Assembly (NCBI GenBank): GCA_041628615.1
Contig: JBFKOW010000214.1
Span: 1-5,084, forward strand
DNA: 5,084 nt
Direction: 5' to 3'
DNA from: JAMWZF01 sp041628615
GTDB lineage: Bacteria > Pseudomonadota > Alphaproteobacteria > Rhodobacterales > Rhodobacteraceae
How positions within the stretch are numbered: position 1 is the first letter of the stretch; every line of letters starts with the position of its first letter. Positions 1-5,084 of the stretch are shown piece by piece. The notes beneath the pieces are model-generated. The model was not told where the DNA came from. It ran no database searches and saw only the letters and a program-made list of their open reading frames with translations. The position numbers and the translations under genes were made by a program.

Positions 1-583
1 GGGTGGAACTGACGCCGACCTGCGCCGGGCGCAGCAGCCGGTCATGCAGCTTGAAGCCAGTGGCGGAGATCTGGATGATCTCGCCGGCCTTGGTGCCGGG
101 CAGCGGCGCCTCGAACATCGCCTGGTGCAGCTGCGGGTCGAACTTGTCGCCCACCTGCGGCTCGATCGGCTCGATCCCGTGCTTGCGGAACACGTTGACC
201 AGTTCGCGCATGGTCAGGTCGATGCCTTCGAGCAAGGCGTCGGACACCTTGGTCTCGCCCTCGCCGGCCACCGCCAGCGCGCGGGACAGGTTGTCGTAGA
301 CCGGGAGCATGTCGCGCGCCAGCCGGGAGCCGCCATATTGTTCGGCCTCGCGGCGGTCGCGCTCGGCACGCTTGCGGGTGTTCTCGGCATCGGCGAGGGC
401 GCGGACCCAGCGGTCCTTGTAGTCGTCCCGTTCGGCGGTCAGTTCGGCCACCACATCGGCTGCGACCGAATCGGCCGGCGCGTCGTCGTCGCCGACCACC
501 GCGTCCGGGGCTTCGACGTCCCCGCGCAGTTCCGCCGCCACCTCTTCCATGAAGTCTCGCTCTGATTTCTGCTCTGCCGACAT
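1..583 (-). CDS. grpE: GrpE, DnaK nucleotide exchange factor (3' end cut by window edge)
   Basis: GrpE is a cytosolic co-chaperone that opens the DnaK nucleotide-binding domain to release ADP, driving the DnaK-DnaJ folding cycle. Reading the minus strand from the ATG at 583-581 gives 194 uninterrupted codons to position 2 with no stop, so the gene runs off the left edge. The family is usually about 185-205 residues in this group, so probably only a few residues are missing. Visible parts are an acidic, low-complexity N-terminus (about 1-45), a charged helix suited to the long GrpE dimer coiled coil (about 46-95, with AENTRKRAERDRRE at 66-79), DNLSRAL (97-103) in the helical bundle, and the C-terminal beta domain. 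The beta domain carries the family signature HGIEPIEPQVGDKFDPQLHQ (135-154) and GFKLHDRLLRPAQVGVS (176-192). The start is chosen because GGGAAGG lies 4 nt upstream; the internal ATG at 550 has no comparable site. It lies 10 nt after hrcA and is presumably co-transcribed. Confidence 0.95.
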   Translation of the reverse strand, partial: MSAEQKSERDFMEEVAAELRGDVEAPDAVVGDDDAPADSVAADVVAELTAERDDYKDRWVRALADAENTRKRAERDRREAEQYGGSRLARDMLPVYDNLSRALAVAGEGETKVSDALLEGIDLTMRELVNVFRKHGIEPIEPQVGDKFDPQLHQAMFEAPLPGTKAGEIIQISATGFKLHDRLLRPAQVGVSST

Positions 584-587
584 TCGA

Positions 588-594
588 CCTTCCC
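588..594 (-). promoter_or_regulatory. Shine-Dalgarno site of grpE
   Basis: On the minus strand GGGAAGG lies 4 nt before the ATG at 583. Its first base is the last base of the hrcA TAG stop codon. This position selects the 583 start over the in-frame ATG at 550 and suggests that ribosomes finishing hrcA could help initiate grpE. Confidence 0.6.
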
Positions 595-1658
595 TAGCTC
601 CGGTCCCCGATCACCCGACCCACCAACTGCGCGGTGTAGTCGACGATCGGCACGATACGCCCGTAGTTGAGCCGCGTGGGCCCGATGACGCCAACCGCGC
701 CGATGATCTTTCGATCCGCGTTCATATATGGAGAGACCACCAAAGAGGAACCCGTAAGTGAGAAAAGCTTGTTCTCGCTTCCGATGAAGATGCGGACCCC
801 CTCGCCGGCCTCGGCAAGATCGAGAAAATCCGCGATGTCGCGCTTGCGTTCGAGGTCGTCGAACAGGCGGCGAATGCGTTCCAGGCTCTCGGCGGTCTCG
901 TCGTCGCCGATCAGGTTGCCCCGGCCACGGACGATCAGGCGCTCCGATTCGTCGCCCCGGTTCTCCCACACAGCGAGCCCGCTTTCGACGAGGTCCGCCG
1001 CCAGCGAATCGATCTCCTGCCGCCGGCTGGCGATCTCGCGGCGCATGATCCGGCCCAGTTCGGCCAGGGTGTGGCCCTCGGCCAGCGCGCTGACGAAGTT
1101 CGCCGCCTCGCGCATCGAGGACGGGGTATGTCCCGGCGGCGGGGTGAACACCCGGTTCTCCACGTGACCGTCGGTGAACACCAGAACGACCAACGCGCGA
1201 TCCGGGGCCAGCGAGACGAACTCGACATGCTTCAGCGCCGAATCGTGCTTCGGGGCGAGCACCAGGCTGGCGCCGTGGGTGATTCCGGACAGCGCCGATC
1301 CGACCCGGTCGAGCAGGGTCTGCACATCGTCGGAATTGGAACTGAAGGTCTCGTCGATGCGGGCGCGGTCGGCGCCGTCGAGATCCCCCACCTCCAGCAG
1401 CCCGTCGACGAACATCCGCAGCCCGAGTTGCGTCGGAACCCGCCCGGCGCTGACATGCGGACTGCCCAGCAGGCCGAAATACTCCAGGTCCTGCATCACG
1501 TTCCGGATCGTCGCCGCGCTGACCTTCTCGGACATCGTGCGCGACAACGTGCGCGACCCGACCGGCGCGCCGCTGGCGAGGTAGCCCTCGACGACCCGGC
1601 GAAACACTTCGCGGGACCGTTCGTTCAGTTCGTCGAGGCTCGGCGTCACATCCGACAT
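594..1658 (-). CDS. hrcA: HrcA, heat-inducible transcription repressor
   Basis: HrcA dimers bind the CIRCE inverted repeat and repress chaperone genes, in alphaproteobacteria chiefly groESL; folding by GroEL keeps HrcA active. The 354-residue protein has the family's normal length. Residues about 9-80 form the winged helix-turn-helix: ELNERSREVFRRVVEGYL (10-27), GAPVGSRTLSR (30-40), the recognition-helix region SAATIRNVMQDLE (47-59) and the wing SPHVSAGRVPT (66-76). A GAF-like central and dimerisation region follows, and the C-terminus carries the typical GVIGPTRLNYGRIVPIVDYT (323-342). The ATG at 1658 is the only start that keeps the conserved N-terminus; the next Met is residue 42, inside the DNA-binding domain. 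Only weak ribosome-site candidates precede it (GAAG 3 nt away, AAGAG 10 nt away), which may mean modest expression, as suits a repressor. It is first gene of an hrcA-grpE unit. No CIRCE repeat is visible upstream, so self-repression here is not supported. Confidence 0.97.
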   Translation of the reverse strand: MSDVTPSLDELNERSREVFRRVVEGYLASGAPVGSRTLSRTMSEKVSAATIRNVMQDLEYFGLLGSPHVSAGRVPTQLGLRMFVDGLLEVGDLDGADRARIDETFSSNSDDVQTLLDRVGSALSGITHGASLVLAPKHDSALKHVEFVSLAPDRALVVLVFTDGHVENRVFTPPPGHTPSSMREAANFVSALAEGHTLAELGRIMRREIASRRQEIDSLAADLVESGLAVWENRGDESERLIVRGRGNLIGDDETAESLERIRRLFDDLERKRDIADFLDLAEAGEGVRIFIGSENKLFSLTGSSLVVSPYMNADRKIIGAVGVIGPTRLNYGRIVPIVDYTAQLVGRVIGDRS

Positions 1659-1690
1659 GGGCTTCGCGCTCTTGCGTTTGGGCGACCACA

Positions 1691-1718
1691 GTTAGATCGA
1701 CGGGCGCGGCGGGGTCAA
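1691..1718 (-). promoter_or_regulatory. Candidate sigma70-type promoter for hrcA-grpE
   Basis: Reading the minus strand, TTGACC (1718-1713) matches the housekeeping -35 box in 5 of 6 bases. After a 16-nt spacer comes TCTAAC (1696-1691), which matches TATAAT in 4 of 6. Transcription would start near 1684, leaving a leader of roughly 25 nt before the hrcA ATG. I see no convincing RpoH (heat-shock sigma) box in this direction. This is a pattern match only. Confidence 0.35.
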
Positions 1719-1723
1719 TCGGG

Positions 1724-1755
1724 CTTGGATTTCGCCGGTTGGCCGCTTATCGGGG
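1724..1755 (+). promoter_or_regulatory. Candidate promoter for rph-rdgB-hemW, RpoH-like
   Basis: CTTG (1724-1727), an 18-nt gap and CTTATCGGGG (1746-1755) closely follow the alphaproteobacterial RpoH pattern CTTG-N17/18-CYTATNTNNG, missing one specified base (G in place of T at 1752). The same stretch can also be read as a weak housekeeping promoter, TTGGAT (1725-1730), 16 nt, TTATCG (1747-1752). A start near 1759 would give a leader of about 20 nt, just containing the rph ribosome site. The sequence alone cannot decide which sigma factor is used. Confidence 0.35.
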
Positions 1756-1765
1756 GTCTCCACAC

Positions 1766-1772
1766 AGGAGGA
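1766..1772 (+). promoter_or_regulatory. Strong Shine-Dalgarno site of rph
   Basis: AGGAGGA lies 6 nt before the ATG at 1779. It is a near-perfect anti-16S complement and the strongest ribosome site in the window. It fixes the rph start and excludes the much longer open frame that continues upstream of 1779 on the same strand, opposite hrcA. Confidence 0.85.
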
Positions 1773-1778
1773 ACAGCA

Positions 1779-2492
1779 ATGCGCCCATCGGGTCGAGATC
1801 TAGGCGAAATGCGCACCGTTTCAATCGAGACGGGGGTGACCAAGCACGCGGAAGGGTCCTGCCTGATCCGGATGGGGGACACCCACGTGCTGTGCACCGC
1901 GACGATCGAGGATCGCGTGCCGCCGTTCATCAAGGGGTCCGGGCTGGGCTGGGTGACCGCCGAATACGGGATGCTGCCCCGGTCCACCACAAGCCGCATG
2001 AGGCGCGAGGCCACCGCCGGCAAGCAGGGCGGAAGAACCGTTGAAATTCAACGGCTTATCGGTAGATCGCTGCGGGCCGGGACGGACCGGGTGGCGCTGG
2101 GCGAACGGCAGATCACCGTCGACTGCGACGTGATCCAGGCCGACGGCGGCACCCGCTGCGCCGCGATCACCGGCGGCTGGGTGGCGCTCAAGCTGGCGGC
2201 GCAGAAACTGATCGCCGCCGGCGACGTGCGGCACGACCCGTTCGAGACCCCGGTCACCGCGATCAGCTGCGGGATCTATGCCGGGCAGCCGGTGGTGGAC
2301 CTCGATTACCCCGAGGACAGCGAAGCCGGGGTCGATGGCAATTTCGTGATGACCGGGGAACGGCTGATCGAGCTGCAGATGTCGGCCGAAGGCAGCACCT
2401 TCAGCACCGAGCAGTTCCTCGATCTGCTGGGGCTCGCCCGGTCGGCCTGCGACGCGCTGTCGGCGCGGCAGCGGGAGGCGGTCGGCGGATGA
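1779..2492 (+). CDS. rph: RNase PH, phosphate-dependent 3'-5' exoribonuclease
   Basis: RNase PH trims the 3' trailers of tRNA precursors and other RNAs by phosphorolysis, releasing nucleoside diphosphates; it works in the cytosol as a hexameric ring. The 237-residue product matches the family's roughly 238. Seen in order: MRPSGR at the N-terminus, GSGLGWVTAEYGMLPRST (53-70), the phosphate-binding Arg86 in GGRTVEIQRLIGRSLRA (84-100), QADGGTRCAAITGG (120-133) with the phosphate-contacting Thr125/Arg126, and VDLDYPEDS (173-181) with the catalytic-site acidic pair Asp180 and Asp186. All key residues are present, so it should be active. The start is set by the AGGAGGA site and by the family N-terminus, although the frame stays open to 1071. 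It is the first gene of a rph-rdgB-hemW operon: its TGA overlaps the rdgB ATG (ATGA, 4 nt). Confidence 0.97.
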   Translation: MRPSGRDLGEMRTVSIETGVTKHAEGSCLIRMGDTHVLCTATIEDRVPPFIKGSGLGWVTAEYGMLPRSTTSRMRREATAGKQGGRTVEIQRLIGRSLRAGTDRVALGERQITVDCDVIQADGGTRCAAITGGWVALKLAAQKLIAAGDVRHDPFETPVTAISCGIYAGQPVVDLDYPEDSEAGVDGNFVMTGERLIELQMSAEGSTFSTEQFLDLLGLARSACDALSARQREAVGG

Positions 2493-3100
2493 CGCGGCGG
2501 TTCGACGGGGACCGGCTTGTCGTCGCGACCCACAACATCGGCAAGCTGGAAGAGATCGAGGCGCTCCTTGCGCCGTTCGGGATCGCGGTCAGTTCCAACC
2601 GGGATCACGCCCTGCCCGAGCCCGAGGAAACCGAGACCAGCTTCGTCGGCAACGCCCGGATCAAGGCGCGGGCGGCGGTCGCGGCGACGGGCCTGCCGGC
2701 GCTGGCCGACGACAGCGGCATCGAGATCGACGGCCTCGGCGGCGCCCCCGGCATCCATACCGCCGACTGGGCGGAAACCGGCAAGGGCCGCGATTTCGTG
2801 ATGGCGATGACCCGGGCCTGGACCGAACTGGAGCGGGCCGGCGCGCCCGAGCCCCGGACCGCCCGGTTCCGCTGCGCGCTGGTCCTCGGCTGGCCCGATG
2901 GCCACGACGAGGTGTTCGAAGGCGTCCTGCCTGGCCGGATCGTCTGGCCGATGCGGGGCAGCCAGGGACACGGCTACGACCCGATCTTCATGCCGGACGG
3001 GTACGACGTGACGTTGGGCGAGATGAACCGCTGGGCGAAGAACCGGATCAGCCACCGCGGCCGGGCCTTCGAGAAACTCGTGGCGGGCTGCTTTGCCTGA
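2489..3100 (+). CDS. rdgB: RdgB/HAM1-type dITP/XTP pyrophosphatase
   Basis: This enzyme hydrolyses non-canonical purine triphosphates (dITP, ITP, XTP) to the monophosphate and pyrophosphate, keeping deaminated bases out of DNA and RNA. It has 203 residues, normal for the family. Motifs in order: the nucleotide/phosphate-binding ATHNIGKLEEI (13-23), SFVGNARIKA (51-60), ADDSGIEIDGLGGAPGIHTA (73-92) with the general base/metal aspartates Asp74-Asp75, then HGYDPIF, and near the end KNRISHRGRAF (184-194) with the base-recognition Ser188-His189-Arg190. All expected active-site positions are filled. The ATG overlaps the rph stop by 4 nt, with GGGAGG (2473-2478) 10 nt upstream inside rph, consistent with translational coupling. 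Pairing with rph is common in bacteria, and both act in nucleic-acid and nucleotide maintenance. It is sometimes annotated as a generic non-canonical purine NTP pyrophosphatase. Confidence 0.97.
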   Translation: MTRRFDGDRLVVATHNIGKLEEIEALLAPFGIAVSSNRDHALPEPEETETSFVGNARIKARAAVAATGLPALADDSGIEIDGLGGAPGIHTADWAETGKGRDFVMAMTRAWTELERAGAPEPRTARFRCALVLGWPDGHDEVFEGVLPGRIVWPMRGSQGHGYDPIFMPDGYDVTLGEMNRWAKNRISHRGRAFEKLVAGCFA

Positions 3101-4247
3101 CCCCTGGCAGGAGGCCGGCTTCGGACTTTACGTCCACTGGCCGTTTTGCCAGTCGAAATGCCCCTACTGCGACTTCAATTCCCACGTCGTGCCGCAGGTT
3201 GACCAGGCCCGGTGGCGCGACGCGCTCTGCCGCGAGATCCGGCGCTACGCCGACCTGACGCCGGGCCGGGTGCTGCGGTCGGTCTTCTTCGGCGGCGGCA
3301 CACCCAGCCTGATGACGGTCGACACGGTGTCCGCGGTGCTCGACGCCACGCGGGGTGCCTGGACCGCGGCCAACGACATCGAGATCACGCTCGAAGCGAA
3401 CCCCTCCTCGGTCGAGGCCGAACGTTTCGCCGGCTACCGCGCCGCCGGCGTGAACCGCATCTCGATCGGGGTGCAGGCGCTGAACGACCCCGACCTGCGG
3501 CGGCTCGGTCGGCTGCACAGCGTGTCTGAGGCCGAGCGGGCCATCTCCCTCGCCCGCGACACGTTCGAAAGAGTCAGTCTCGACCTGATCTATGCCCGGC
3601 AGGACCAGACGCCCGAGGCCTGGGCCGCCGAACTCGACCGCGCGCTGGGCTTCGGGCTCGACCACTATGCGCTTTACCAGCTGACCATCGAGGACGGCAC
3701 GGTGTTCCGGGACCGGTTGCTGCGGGGCCAGCTGCGGGGGCTGCCGGACGAGGACCGGGCCGTCGCGCTCTGGGACATCACGCAGGAGCGGTGCGCGGCG
3801 GCGGGCCTGCCCGCCTATGAGGTCTCCAATCACGCGCGGCCCGGCGCGGACTCGCGGCACAACATGATCTACTGGCAGTCCGGGGACTGGGCCGGCGTCG
3901 GCCCAGGCGCTCATGGTCGCCTCACGCTCGATGGCCAGCGGATCGCGACGGCGGCGGAGCGAGCCCCCGGCAAATGGTTAGCGGCGGTCGAGGCGGGCGC
4001 GGATCCCGCAAGCCGCGACAGGCTCGGCCCCTCCGAGCGGCGGGACGAACTGGTGATGATGGCGCTCAGGACCGGGGCCGGGCTCAGCCTCGCCCGGCTG
4101 GAGCAGGACAGCGCCGGGCTGCCGCCGCTGCGAACGGAACCGCTGATCGAGGCCGGGCTGATCGAGATCACCGGCGACAGGCTGCGGACCACGGCCGCCG
4201 GGCGGGTGCTTCTGAACGCGGTTCTGGCCGAACTTCTGCCGGATTAG
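3093..4247 (+). CDS. hemW: HemW, radical-SAM heme chaperone (HemN-like)
   Basis: HemW binds heme and a [4Fe-4S] cluster and delivers heme to membrane hemoproteins. It was long misannotated as oxygen-independent coproporphyrinogen III oxidase (HemN). The 384-residue product has the radical-SAM CxxxCxxC cluster ligands Cys19, Cys23 and Cys26 in FCQSKCPYCDFNSH (18-31), GGGTPS (67-72) for SAM binding, EANP (101-104), RISIGVQAL (122-130) and the HemW hallmark HNxxYW at 256-261 (HNMIYW). The CPYCDF form and the HNxxYW motif favour HemW over true HemN, which has a longer N-terminus and CxFCxC. The start is a TTG at 3093, inside the last codons of rdgB (8-nt overlap). No in-frame ATG or GTG lies between it and the conserved GLYVHWPF (11-18), and the ribosome site is weak, so translation probably depends on coupling to rdgB. 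The end overlaps convergent parB. Confidence 0.95.
   Translation: MPDPWQEAGFGLYVHWPFCQSKCPYCDFNSHVVPQVDQARWRDALCREIRRYADLTPGRVLRSVFFGGGTPSLMTVDTVSAVLDATRGAWTAANDIEITLEANPSSVEAERFAGYRAAGVNRISIGVQALNDPDLRRLGRLHSVSEAERAISLARDTFERVSLDLIYARQDQTPEAWAAELDRALGFGLDHYALYQLTIEDGTVFRDRLLRGQLRGLPDEDRAVALWDITQERCAAAGLPAYEVSNHARPGADSRHNMIYWQSGDWAGVGPGAHGRLTLDGQRIATAAERAPGKWLAAVEAGADPASRDRLGPSERRDELVMMALRTGAGLSLARLEQDSAGLPPLRTEPLIEAGLIEITGDRLRTTAAGRVLLNAVLAELLPD
4244..4247. other. Overlapping stop codons of convergent hemW and parB
   Basis: The four bases TTAG hold the TAG stop of hemW on the plus strand and the TAA stop of parB on the minus strand. The two genes therefore meet tail to tail with no intergenic space. 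I see no obvious hairpin followed by a T run at the junction in either direction, so each transcript probably extends antisense into the other gene or ends by a factor-dependent (Rho) route. Confidence 0.85.
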
Positions 4248-5084
4248 TCCCGCGACAGGTGGCGCAGCAGATCGTCGAGCTGGGCCAGCGACCTGTAACG
4301 CAGGGTCACCGATCCGGTCTCGGATCCGGCATCGTGGTCGATGGACACCGCCATACCGAGATGCGCGGCAAGGTCGGATTCGATCTGCCGGGTATCGGCG
4401 TCCTTGGTCGGCGCCTTGGGCGTCGGCCGGGTCTTGCCGCCCGCCGGCTTGCGGGTCAAGTTCTCGGCCTCCCGCACCGATAGCTTGCGGGACACGATCT
4501 GCCGCGCGAGGTCCAGCGCGTCGTCACGGCCCACAAGGGCGCGGGCGTGGCCGGCGGTCAGTTCGCCGGAGGTGACCATTGCGCGCACCGGCTCGGGAAG
4601 CGTCAGCAGCCGCAGCAGGTTCGCGATGTGGCTGCGGCTCTTGCCGAGAGCCTGGGCGACCTGCTCCTGGGTATGGCCGAACCGTTCCATCAACTGGTGA
4701 TAGCCCTGCGCCTCGTCGATCGCGTTGAGGTCCGCGCGCTGGATGTTCTCGATGATCGCGACTTCGAGGACTTCCGAATCGGTGAAGTCGCGCAGGATGA
4801 CCGGCAGTTCGTGCAGCCGGGCGATCTGCGCGGCGCGCCAGCGACGCTCCCCGGCGACGATCTGGAACGCGTCGGGGCGGGCCGGATCGGGGCGGACGAT
4901 CAGCGGCTGGATGACCCCCTTCTCGCGGATCGAGGCGGCCAGCTCGTTGAGGGCGTCGTCGGAGAAACTCCGGCGGGGCTGATCCGGGTTCGGGTGGATG
5001 CGGTCGATCGGGATCAGCCGGTCGGCCGGGCGTGGCTCGGCCGGCCGTTCCGGCGATTCGGCGGGCGACACATCGGCCATCAAC
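4244..5084 (-). CDS. parB: ParB, chromosome-partitioning CTPase and parS-binding clamp (N-terminus cut by window edge)
   Basis: ParB loads at centromere-like parS sites, closes into a CTP-dependent DNA clamp and spreads; ParA then segregates the origins. About 280 codons are visible. Counting from the TTG at 5083: the ParB N-domain at about 22-110 with NPDQPRRSFSD (32-42), the CTP-binding GERRWRA (78-84) and ENIQRADLNAIDEAQGY (112-128); a helix-turn-helix with TQEQVAQALGKSRSHIANLL (138-157); a Lys/Thr/Pro-rich linker (about 210-225); and the C-terminal dimerisation domain ending HLSRD. The TTG and ATG at 5083-5078 look like start codons, but relatives begin with a ParA-contacting segment of the form LGRGLxxLMADV. 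Here the frame reads L-M-A-D-V straight into the edge, so the real start is almost certainly a short way outside. parA would be expected just upstream. No parS site lies in the window. Confidence 0.95.
   Translation of the reverse strand, partial: LMADVSPAESPERPAEPRPADRLIPIDRIHPNPDQPRRSFSDDALNELAASIREKGVIQPLIVRPDPARPDAFQIVAGERRWRAAQIARLHELPVILRDFTDSEVLEVAIIENIQRADLNAIDEAQGYHQLMERFGHTQEQVAQALGKSRSHIANLLRLLTLPEPVRAMVTSGELTAGHARALVGRDDALDLARQIVSRKLSVREAENLTRKPAGGKTRPTPKAPTKDADTRQIESDLAAHLGMAVSIDHDAGSETGSVTLRYRSLAQLDDLLRHLSRD

Larger units (their letters stand above)
1659..1778. other. Divergent intergenic region between hrcA and rph
   Basis: This 120-bp stretch is the only sizeable non-coding DNA in the window. 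It contains the two candidate outward promoters, whose -35 boxes are about 5 bp apart, and the rph ribosome site. I find no CIRCE repeat (TTAGCACTC-N9-GAGTGCTAA), no strong palindrome and no small gene. The close spacing implies that the two promoters could compete for RNA polymerase or share an activator or repressor. Confidence 0.7.

Noticed and set aside
1161..1166. CACGTG core resembling the centre of a parS site (another at 1884-1889)
   Set aside because: parS is close to TGTTTCACGTGAAACA. Here the flanks do not match, and a bare CACGTG is expected by chance in GC-rich coding DNA.
439..1689. 416-codon minus-strand frame overlapping hrcA and grpE
   Set aside because: It is an Arg/Gly/Pro-rich out-of-frame reading of the same strand as hrcA; hrcA and grpE clearly own this DNA.
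1071..1778. Long upstream extension of the rph frame (236 extra codons on the plus strand)
   Set aside because: It lies opposite hrcA, has Arg/Gln/His-rich composition typical of a high-GC shadow frame, and resembles no family I know. The strong AGGAGGA site and family length place the start at 1779.
2306..3914. Two long minus-strand frames (249 and 288 codons) opposite rph, rdgB and hemW
   Set aside because: They are antisense shadows produced by strong GC bias at the third codon position of the plus-strand genes. They show no recognisable domain and no ribosome site.
3093..4247. Oxygen-independent coproporphyrinogen III oxidase (HemN)
   Set aside because: The CPYCDF cluster motif, the HNxxYW motif and the 384-residue length fit HemW. 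True HemN is longer, with a different cysteine motif.
4244..5084. Plasmid-type partition gene or mobile-element marker
   Set aside because: The ParB motifs, domain order and housekeeping neighbours point to the chromosomal copy. There are no replication, transfer or transposase genes and no shift in base composition.
1..5084. A previously undescribed system hidden in the window
   Set aside because: All DNA except 120 bp of promoter region and the 10-nt hrcA-grpE gap is occupied by six well-known housekeeping genes with intact motifs. I found no repeats, arrays, structured RNA or orphan genes that would support such a claim.

Overview
The window reads as ordinary chromosomal housekeeping DNA from a high-GC alphaproteobacterium, most likely a member of the Rhodobacterales (Rhodobacter/Paracoccus/Ruegeria-type). 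The basis is strong G/C bias at third codon positions, the protein variants (for example the HemW, RdgB and HrcA motifs), and the gene order parB / hemW-rdgB-rph / hrcA-grpE, which I recall as a conserved neighbourhood in that order. This assignment is inferred from memory of the families and was not checked by a search.

Layout from left to right. (1) A minus-strand heat-shock pair fills positions 1-1658: hrcA (repressor of class I heat-shock genes) followed 10 nt later by grpE (nucleotide exchange factor of DnaK). The last few codons of grpE lie beyond the left edge. (2) A 120-bp intergenic region (1659-1778) separates divergent transcription units. It holds one candidate promoter pointing each way, with the -35 boxes almost touching. 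(3) A plus-strand, tightly overlapping three-gene operon runs from 1779 to 4247: rph (RNase PH), rdgB (dITP/XTP pyrophosphatase) and hemW (radical-SAM heme chaperone). The overlaps of 4 and 8 nt suggest translational coupling. (4) parB, the chromosome-partitioning CTPase/DNA clamp, lies on the minus strand from 4244 to the right edge. Its stop codon overlaps that of hemW by 4 nt, and its N-terminus lies outside the window.

Functionally the genes do not form one pathway. hrcA-grpE belongs to proteostasis, rph-rdgB to RNA 3'-end processing and nucleotide-pool sanitation, hemW to heme trafficking, and parB to origin segregation. A neighbouring parA and a nearby replication origin would be expected to the right, but neither is visible here. 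The only non-gene stretch is the 120-bp divergent promoter region. I see no mobile element, CRISPR array, tRNA, rRNA or transferred island, and no evidence for a new biological system. The findings concern gene starts, the promoter arrangement and gene overlaps.
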